Source: Cyprinodon diabolis (Eukaryota > Chordata > Actinopteri > Cyprinodontiformes > Cyprinodontidae). Taken from it: a stretch of DNA of 64,000 nucleotides. The stretch's first letter is position 1. Each line of letters opens with the position of its first letter. Made by a program: the position numbers and the translations under genes. The stretch lies in assembly GCA_030533445.1 (NCBI GenBank), contig CM060069.1, forward strand, positions 4,818,716 to 4,882,715. Reading direction: 5' to 3'. Of the stretch, positions 55,101 to 60,358 are shown piece after piece. The notes beneath the pieces are model-generated. The model saw only the letters and a program-made list of their open reading frames with translations, did no database searches and was not told the DNA's origin.

Positions 55101-55594
55101 ATAACAGGCTCTGGTTTATTAAGGGCTTTGGTTTATAAAGAGCTATGCTTTATATTGGGCTCTGGTTTATAAAGGGCTTTGGTTTATAACGTTCTCTGGT
55201 TTATACCGGGCTTTGGTTTCTAAAGGGCTCTGGTTTCTAAAGGGCTCTGGTTTATAAAGGGCTCTGGTTTATAAAAGGATCTGGTTTATAACGGGCTTTG
55301 GTTTATAACGGGCTCTGGTTTATAACCGGCTCTGGTTTAAAAACGGCTCTGGTTTATAAAGAGCTCTGGTTTATAACAGGCTTTAGTTTATAACGGGCTC
55401 TGGTTTATACCGGGCTCTGGTTTATAAAGGGCTCTGGTTTATAAAAGGATCTGGTGTCGTCCTATAATTCTCTTCTTGACGACTTAAAATTGAAGCTAAG
55501 TTTTATAAAAATTCAAAGTTCTTAAAAAGCAGAAAAAGTCTCAAACAAGGATCAAAAAATTTAGACAGAGGCCGCTGAGTCCAGGTCCAGTGAG

Positions 55595-55600
55595 TTTATT
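55595..55600 (-). terminator. LTR polyadenylation signal AATAAA
   Basis: AATAAA on the minus strand, about 65-70 bp after the TATA box. A T/G-rich stretch follows at about 55530-55560, as expected downstream of a cleavage site, so cleavage is likely near 55565-55580. Confidence 0.7.
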
Positions 55601-55664
55601 GCTAAACACTACATATTTACACAGCGCTGGTGAGCCGAAGCTGACAAATGGTGAAACCAGCTCC

Positions 55665-55672
55665 CTTTTATA
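55665..55672 (-). promoter_or_regulatory. LTR TATA box
   Basis: TATAAAAG on the minus strand, followed by GGAGCTGG. It lies about 70 bp before the polyadenylation signal, the usual LTR arrangement, and predicts a transcription start near 55640. The many TATAAA strings in the satellite are not evidence of promoters. This one is supported by its LTR context and the CCAAT box about 45 bp upstream. Confidence 0.7.
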
Positions 55673-55717
55673 CATTTCTTATCGGTGGAAAAACCCCCTT
55701 CAGAACATATTTCAGTC

Positions 55718-55722
55718 ATTGG
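55718..55722 (-). promoter_or_regulatory. LTR CCAAT box
   Basis: CCAAT on the minus strand in the context TTACCAATGACT, about 45 bp upstream of the TATA box, a typical distance in vertebrate LTR promoters. Confidence 0.5.
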
Positions 55723-56246
55723 TAAAGGTCACATTGATATTTATCTGCAAAACACGGTGACATTCATAGACACATCTCATACTTGTGAGAGCACTCTCTC
55801 AGGCCATGAAAACATCTGGTGCATTCAAATCAGAAACTTATGATGGTTTAGTCAAAAACATGTCAGCCCTTGTTTCAGGTCATGTCAGACGACCATACTG
55901 TTCCCCCCTCGTCTCATCACCCTTTGTGGGATCATTACTGCTCCATGTGCTCTGAAAATAACAACTCCTTTGTATGGCCAGATTTTTGCTGAGCTGGACT
56001 ACCTTGGGATGTCAAATATTTCATTTTTATTGCGGGTGCTTTTCTTATCACTAAGGGGCCTTAACCCTGTGTTGTCCTGCAAACCTCCTCTTGGGGCCAG
56101 GCGCAATGGATACACACACTCACTACTCTGCACTTCTCCTCTTAGCCTTGAACTGCTCTGTTTTTCTCATTTGTGAAAAACAACTTTAAACTTATAAAAC
56201 ATTAACTTTATTTTATCTTATGTTTAGTGCAGATTAATACACAACA

Positions 56247-56257
56247 TTCCCCCCTTT
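56247..56257 (-). promoter_or_regulatory. Polypurine tract (plus-strand DNA primer)
   Basis: AAAGGGGGGAA on the minus strand, immediately followed by the TG that opens the LTR. A purine run ending directly at the LTR is the RNase H-resistant primer for retroviral plus-strand DNA synthesis. Confidence 0.8.
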
Positions 56258-56274
56258 GATCCTAAAAGGATCAA
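56256..56274 (-). other. Perfect 8-bp inverted repeat touching the polypurine tract
   Basis: TTGATCCT, a three-base AAA loop and AGGATCAA give a perfect short stem next to the polypurine tract, overlapping it by two bases. Stem and loop are seen directly. A role in reverse transcription or RNA processing is only a possibility. Confidence 0.6.
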
Positions 56275-56899
56275 TTTACGTGATTATGCAGGTGATAACT
56301 AATCTAAAACACTTTAAATGTGAACTCACCCAAGTGACAAAAGTTTATATATATATTGTGCACACTAAACTAAACGTGAGATTAAATACACACCATATAG
56401 TAGAAGTGAGTAATATAAGATGTGGTGGTGTCTGAGTAAATATTAAACTAATAAAATGCAGAAAGCAGAATATATAAAAACAAAGAGGGATCCCCCTCTT
56501 GGCTACCTTAAGAGGACCCGTCCTCGTTGCTTACTTTTTTTATGTAGCAAGATGTTCTAATTCTGTTTTCTCAGCAGAGGCAAATACCAATGCCCAAGCA
56601 GCATCTTGTGTTACGAGGTCACTGCAATTATCCCCTACATAGGTGGTCTTTCACACCCATAAATACACACACACAAACAAAAAGCTTCATCAGGCCCGGA
56701 CTATGCCAGGCAAACACATCTTCTAGTGGTCAAAGGACCGTCATTACAACCAACATAGGAGTAACCATGTGGCACTCTCCTGCACAGTACTTGTACTGTC
56801 ACATAACGTATAAAATTCTACCAATATTTTTAACATAGGTATGCATAATCATCAATAATCAGCATTGTCCTTATATCCAGTATGGTGTTGAAGTTGATA
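56275..56899. other. Noncoding spacer between accessory gene and polypurine tract
   Basis: About 620 bp of AT-rich sequence with short TA and CA runs (for example near 56350 and 56665). No convincing gene is seen on either strand. It is the 3' untranslated part of the provirus ahead of the LTR. Confidence 0.6.
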
Positions 56900-57736
56900 T
56901 TAATAATAATAATGGCCTCCATAATTCTGTCCATAATTCTGCCCTCCGTCCGGGCCCCCCTGGGTATACGGAGCCATACGCTGCAGATCAGCGGTCAGCT
57001 GCATCACTTGCTCTTGTAGGTCGATAATGGTCTGCTGTGCATCCCGAAGTTGCTGCCTCAGTTCCAGATTGTCTCGGGTCAGCTGCCGATTCCCAGCCTT
57101 TACTTTGCGTTTGTACATGGTGCGGCGCATTCGTTCAAAGGACCGTCGTGGCTCGGGTAGCGTCAGACCCTTCATGAATTGGGCATAAACTATTTTGGTC
57201 ATAGAGGTGATTTCAGGCTTGAGGTCACTGTTGGTGTTGTATGACTCCAGCGGATGAGCCAAGAACTTTGCAACATGATGAGCTTCGGCAAGATCAAGCT
57301 TTATGTCATCTGCTATGACCCTGAACATAGCCAGTACGCCTGGAATGGGTGGTGGCGGATAATTATATTGGTGGGGTGACGGTGGTCGTCGATCCTCGGG
57401 ATTCTCAGGACTGGCAGGGGTGCTGGTTGGGCCAAAATCGATACTGAGGTTCCCCGGTGATGACGAGATGGACAGTGGCTTCCCAGTAGGTAATGGTGGT
57501 TGATCCTCAGGCTGCCTGCTTGGTGTCATCATCGGTTGATCCTCAGGCTGCCTGCTGGGTGTCATCATAGGTTTGCTCCAACCCGAAGGTGCACTGCTTG
57601 GCCCCTCTGCAGGATCTAGTAGGTACCTGGGAGGAAGATATGGGCATCCTACCCCTAGTGATGGGCCTAACGACGCCAGTGCAGCTCGTAAATTCATTTG
57701 GTTTTCTTCATATTCATCATAACTAGCCTCTGCCAT
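56900..57736 (-). CDS. 3' accessory protein with basic region, leucine-heptad coiled coil and Tyr/Gly-rich tail
   Basis: I do not recognise this protein. The first ATG is at 57736 and gives 278 residues. The frame is open about 15 codons further upstream, but without an ATG. Residues below count from that ATG. The N-terminus is acidic (AEASYDEYEEN), followed by a PPRY motif (about 35-38), a 12-residue tandem repeat with core TPSRQPEDQ (about 57-80, from a 36-bp DNA duplication at 57498-57569), then Pro/Ser-rich sequence to about 130. A compact segment at about 133-195 follows. Next come a basic stretch (RMRRTMYKRKVK, about 203-214) and a coiled coil with leucines about every seven residues (about 216-254). 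The tail repeats GQNYG and ends in three tyrosines. The layout resembles a bZIP regulator but lacks its consensus Asn/Arg pattern. Position 3' of env matches accessory genes of complex fish retroviruses; no cyclin-like region is evident. It is intact beside broken pol and env. Confidence 0.75.
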   Translation of the reverse strand: MAEASYDEYEENQMNLRAALASLGPSLGVGCPYLPPRYLLDPAEGPSSAPSGWSKPMMTPSRQPEDQPMMTPSRQPEDQPPLPTGKPLSISSSPGNLSIDFGPTSTPASPENPEDRRPPSPHQYNYPPPPIPGVLAMFRVIADDIKLDLAEAHHVAKFLAHPLESYNTNSDLKPEITSMTKIVYAQFMKGLTLPEPRRSFERMRRTMYKRKVKAGNRQLTRDNLELRQQLRDAQQTIIDLQEQVMQLTADLQRMAPYTQGGPDGGQNYGQNYGGHYYY

Positions 57737-57750
57737 GTTCAATAATCTAC

Positions 57751-57762
57751 CTGTGGGGACAT
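57751..57762 (-). promoter_or_regulatory. Candidate splice acceptor ahead of the accessory gene
   Basis: On the minus strand a pyrimidine-rich TGTCCCCACAG ends at 57751, fifteen bases before the ATG at 57736. This fits expression of the accessory protein from a spliced subgenomic message, as is usual for retroviral genes 3' of pol. It was called by eye. Confidence 0.5.
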
Positions 57763-57918
57763 AGTATGGCAAATTTAGGCATCATCTGAAGGCATATTAT
57801 CTCTTATATCTATGGATTATTCAGCATGCAAGTTGCTATATCTACGTGAGTAAGTATATAAGTCATTGTTATGCAAAATATTTATATATATATACACTGT
57901 TGTTATTAAAGAAATGCA

Positions 57919-57927
57919 CGTACCTGG
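57919..57927 (-). promoter_or_regulatory. Candidate splice donor between env and accessory gene
   Basis: CCAG then GTACG on the minus strand, with the break between 57924 and 57923, is a good match to a splice donor. Paired with the acceptor at 57751 it would define an intron of about 173 nt. It lies about 33 nt past the env transmembrane stop. It could be used in multiply spliced viral RNAs. Confidence 0.4.
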
Positions 57928-57956
57928 TGAGGGTGGAAGGTGATCATGGTTATGTT

Positions 57957-58217
57957 TTATATCTCTTGGTCCAATTGTATCTCTACAACTGGGAACTGAC
58001 CAGTTACACTTACAACAAGTCTTGAGACCAGTCCCCGAACAAGGGGTATGATGCAACACACAACTATCAATATAATCAGCATTACTGCCCCTAGAATCAT
58101 TCCTGCTGCCTCAAGATATTTTCCCCTTCCAAGCTTGTGAAACCAATCCCAGAACCCCTTCAGCTGAGTGTTCCAATTAGCCGGGAATAATCTGAAGGGC
58201 TGGTAATTTTTTAGCAT
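57957..58217 (-). pseudogene. env: env remnant: transmembrane subunit, membrane-proximal and membrane-spanning part
   Basis: This 86-codon frame has a Trp-rich stretch (NWNTQLKGFWDWF, about residues 15-27) and then a long hydrophobic segment (about 38-60, GMILGAVMLIILIVVCCII). A short tail with basic residues ends at a TAA or equivalent stop at 57957. This is how the C-terminal end of a retroviral Env transmembrane subunit looks. No fusion peptide, heptad region or CX6CC motif is present, so most of the ectodomain is missing. It overlaps the upstream env frame (58177-58749) in another reading frame, so a deletion with frame change joins them near 58180-58217. The ATG at 58217 is probably only internal. 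Confidence 0.7.
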
Positions 58218-58749
58218 TATAGCAGGCTATACAATCATCTTTAGGGCGCTTTTTGGCTTTGAACATTGCCTGGACAGAGTACTGAATCCATTGTTGGAAC
58301 ATATTGGTTTCCCAGTGTGCAGTCTTTAATTTGTCTAGATCTCTTTTCTGCCTTTTGTTTACCAATTTTAACATTCTATGCGCTTTCCCTACCGTCATTA
58401 CCTGCTCTGTTAATGTATTTTGGCATATGTACATTTTGCATCTTACCTCAATGATCACCATCCCATCCTCACGGCAGTCCATGCTTTGTGGAACTCCAAG
58501 CCAATGTTTCCCCATTGAGTTACCTAAAATTTCTTCAGACATTACATAATCATATCCTTTGACTTGCACATGCATTAGTGATAAATTTTCTCCATCATTA
58601 TTATTGATTACCCCTTGGTTAGTAGCTAGTGTTACCATTGCTAGTGCACATGTTTCTGTGTGACGCATTAAATGTGTGTGTGCACTGTTAGTATTAATTT
58701 TCATAAGATCCCCCCTTGTTAACCCACAAAGGGTTAATACAACAAGAAG
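58177..58749 (-). pseudogene. env: env remnant: N-terminal surface-subunit part
   Basis: The frame is open from about 58749, with an ATG at 58704 and 175 codons after it. The codons before the ATG encode a hydrophobic run (LLVVLTLCGL), as in a signal peptide. Residues after the ATG include a few cysteines, one N-x-S/T sequon (NLS), a furin-like RQKR and a DCIACYNAK motif near the end. A Cys-x-x-Cys after a Trp-containing helix occurs in surface subunits of fish retroviral Env; assigning it here is inference from that motif and from map position. The frame stops at 58177, far too early for a surface subunit, so sequence is lost between here and the transmembrane remnant. Confidence 0.55.
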
Positions 58750-59018
58750 TTAATCAAAGTCTGAAGAAGGCGCATACGGGAGACGCCCAGACGGCGATGG
58801 GGTGGGCGGGACCGAGTGGATCGGCGGCCCACTTGCTTCGGAGGAGGAGGGGGAAAGGGAGGGGATGAGAGGGAAAGGTGCAGGTGAGGGATGTTAAGGG
58901 GACAGGACTCCACCAGCATCTGATGGGCCAGAAGAAAGAAGTTCGTCCAGTGCCTGAACGACGGATGGATCTGGGTGAGACCCAGAAGAAGTCTCAGTGG
59001 CAGAAGGATCATCATCAT
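58734..59018 (-). pseudogene. env leader region, frameshifted, overlapping the end of integrase
   Basis: A 94-codon frame starting with three Met codons and overlapping the integrase stop by four bases. It is proline-rich in the middle (PPFPPPPPKQ) and basic toward the end (RRSTRSRPPHRR), then turns hydrophobic (MRLLQTLINFLLY) just before its stop. The hydrophobic run carries on in the frame of 58177-58749, so one indel near 58735-58760 probably splits an Env leader or signal peptide. The basic-then-hydrophobic pattern suits a long retroviral Env leader, but no similarity is certain. Residual coding from the lost integrase C-terminus in another frame is an alternative. Confidence 0.35.
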
Positions 59019-60019
59019 TGCATTGGTCGACCTGTAAGCATTTCATGAGGAGTAAGATGGGTTATGCGGTTAGTTTGAGAACGCATTGCCATTAATGCAA
59101 CAGGCAAGGCGTCCACCCAAGTCAAACGGTTGTTGCTGTCAGCTATTATATTAGCAATCTTCGATTTCAGGATCCCGTTAGCTCGTTCCACGGATCCCTG
59201 TGACTGGGGATGATACACACAACCAAACTTTTGTTTTATGCACAACAGTTTAAACATTTGCTGGATCACCTGTGAAACAAAATGTGGTCCGTTATCAGAT
59301 GATATTGTGTCAGGCATGCCAAATCTGGGAAAAACTTCTTTACATAAAAACCGTGCTGCTGCTTTGTGGTCATTATGAGCAGTGGGACATGCTTCTACCC
59401 ATCTGCTAAACCTACAAACAACCACCAACATGTACCTCTTTCCCTGAACCCGAGTTATCATGTCTACGTAATCCATCATCAGATGGCGGAACGGACCGTC
59501 TGGCATAGGGATATGTGCTAAGGGTTGAGTAAACATTTTACGCACATTGTACTTAGGGCAATGTGGACATAAGGCCAGTTCTCTGTCTACCATAGGTGTC
59601 ATATAAGGTGACCACCAAACTGCCTGTAACTTTTGAACAACTTGGGCTCGTGAACAATGATCAGGTCCATGCATTATTTTAATGGCTGTCGGTAATAAGG
59701 ACAAAGGTAGTACAAAATGTCCTCGAGAACTATGCCACAATCCATCGTGGGGGTGTGTTAACCGAGCTGCCCCCCTTTGTACCCATAGGCGTTTTTCTGC
59801 TTCAGATACGTTATTTTGGGCTTCTATTAAGGAGGCCAAATTAGTAATGGGTTCACACTCAGCTACATGAACCATTGGTCCCTGTACTGCTGAACCTGTG
59901 GCTTCTTTAGCTGCCTCATCTGCTAAGTTATTTCCAATGGCAATAGGTGTTTTTGCTGTTTGATGAGCAGCACATTTTACAATAGCTAACGCAGATGGAA
60001 GTTGCATAGCTTTAATTAA
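59015..60019 (-). CDS. pol: pol: end of RNase H and integrase (truncated C-terminus)
   Basis: It continues the pol frame after the TAG at 60020-60022; the first ATG is at 60007. Counting from it, residues about 1-35 finish RNase H, with the last catalytic Asp in NLADEAAK. Integrase follows. The zinc-binding HHCC set is H113, H117, C147 and C150. The catalytic core has D179 (MMDYVD), D238 (SSDNGPHF) and E274 (SVERAN), which is D,D-35-E spacing, so the three acidic residues are intact. Integrase inserts viral DNA into host chromosomes. The frame ends soon after HEMLTGRPMQ, where related integrases go on with a C-terminal DNA-binding domain. No such domain is recognisable in the next few hundred bases, so the end was probably lost by deletion or frameshift. 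Confidence 0.9.
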   Translation of the reverse strand, partial: LIKAMQLPSALAIVKCAAHQTAKTPIAIGNNLADEAAKEATGSAVQGPMVHVAECEPITNLASLIEAQNNVSEAEKRLWVQRGAARLTHPHDGLWHSSRGHFVLPLSLLPTAIKIMHGPDHCSRAQVVQKLQAVWWSPYMTPMVDRELALCPHCPKYNVRKMFTQPLAHIPMPDGPFRHLMMDYVDMITRVQGKRYMLVVVCRFSRWVEACPTAHNDHKAAARFLCKEVFPRFGMPDTISSDNGPHFVSQVIQQMFKLLCIKQKFGCVYHPQSQGSVERANGILKSKIANIIADSNNRLTWVDALPVALMAMRSQTNRITHLTPHEMLTGRPMQ

Positions 60020-60358
60020 CTATACTACTGCTTGCCCATGTGTCACTGGGGTACCATCTGTTCTAACAAACCCTCGTTGTTTCCAGATGCTAGCGTTTAT
60101 ATGGCATACCCCGTACCCATAAGCACTGTCAGTATACATTGTCACTCTTTTACCAGTAGCCAATTTACATGCAGCTGTTAATGCTTTTATCTCTGCCAAT
60201 TGGGCAGAGCAAGGTTGATCTAGACTCATTGATTGTACCTTGGTAAAGGTCCCATCGGGGTTAAGTTGGACTATTCCATATTCAGCTCTATTCCCTGTGT
60301 CACCTCTGAAGCATGATCCGTCTACGAACAGCGTCAGATCAGATGGGATTGGATGATT
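60020..60358 (-). pseudogene. pol: pol: RNase H segment between two in-frame stops
   Basis: It is in the same frame as protease/RT upstream and integrase downstream, but bounded by TAA at 60359-60361 and TAG at 60020-60022. It carries RNase H landmarks in order: LFVDGS with the first catalytic Asp, AEIKAL with the Glu, and YTDSAYG with the next Asp; the final Asp is past the TAG. RNase H degrades the RNA strand of RNA/DNA hybrids in reverse transcription. All catalytic positions survive, so the two stops look like single-base lesions in an otherwise preserved domain. An internal ATG at 60229 is not a likely start. Confidence 0.88.

Larger units (their letters stand above)
1..55454 (+). repeat. 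17-bp satellite array, about 3,260 units, continuing off the left edge
   Basis: The whole stretch is head-to-tail copies of a unit close to GGTTTATAAAGGGCTCT, with no unrelated insertion seen. Frequent variants change the second half: AACGGGCTCT, AACCGGCTCT, AAAAGGATCT, AAAGGGCTTT, TTAAGAGATCT. Others change the first half: GGTTCATAA, GGTTTCTAA, GGTTTAAAA, GGATTATAA. Most units are exactly 17 bp; a few are 16 bp (for example GGTTCATAAAGGCTCT) and rare indels break phase. The core TTTATAAA is self-complementary. The plus-strand consensus has five G to two C, so strand asymmetry is strong over 55 kb. No gene, RNA gene or promoter is supported here. The array stops at the LTR junction near 55455. 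Array length in the assembly may not equal length in the genome. Confidence 0.98.
55455..56246 (-). repeat. 3' long terminal repeat (LTR)
   Basis: On the minus strand it starts TGTTGTGT directly after a polypurine tract and ends GGACGACA next to the satellite, so it has TG...CA ends with an imperfect inverted repeat (TGTTGT against TGTCGT). At 792 bp it fits a retroviral LTR. Inside are a CCAAT box (55718-55722), a TATA box (55665-55672) and an AATAAA signal (55595-55600). This suggests U3 of about 600 bp, a short R of about 70-80 bp and U5 of about 100 bp; the last three figures are inferred. A second GGGGGGAA tract at about 55904-55911 leaves a shorter LTR possible. The 5' LTR is outside the window and cannot be compared. 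Confidence 0.75.

Noticed and set aside
1..55454. CRISPR array
   Set aside because: Units are directly adjacent with no unique spacers, and the context is a vertebrate provirus, not a prokaryote.
1..55454. G-quadruplex-forming or telomere-like repeat
   Set aside because: G runs are GG and GGG separated by eight-base AT stretches, which is a poor quadruplex pattern, and the unit does not match any telomeric repeat.
1..55454. CENP-B box, because the unit is also 17 bp
   Set aside because: The unit sequence does not match the CENP-B box consensus; only the length coincides.
1..55454. Real promoters at the TATAAA strings of the satellite
   Set aside because: The motif is simply part of the unit and occurs thousands of times with no initiator, gene or other element nearby.
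55970..56176. Plus-strand open frame inside the LTR
   Set aside because: Antisense to U3, short, no motif; expected by chance.
56590..56838. Plus-strand open frame in the spacer next to the LTR
   Set aside because: Low-complexity CA-rich sequence, no recognisable domain and no promoter or processing context.
57736..57772. Start of the accessory gene at 57772
   Set aside because: The codon at 57772 is TTG, not ATG. The first in-frame ATG is at 57736 and a splice acceptor lies between the two.
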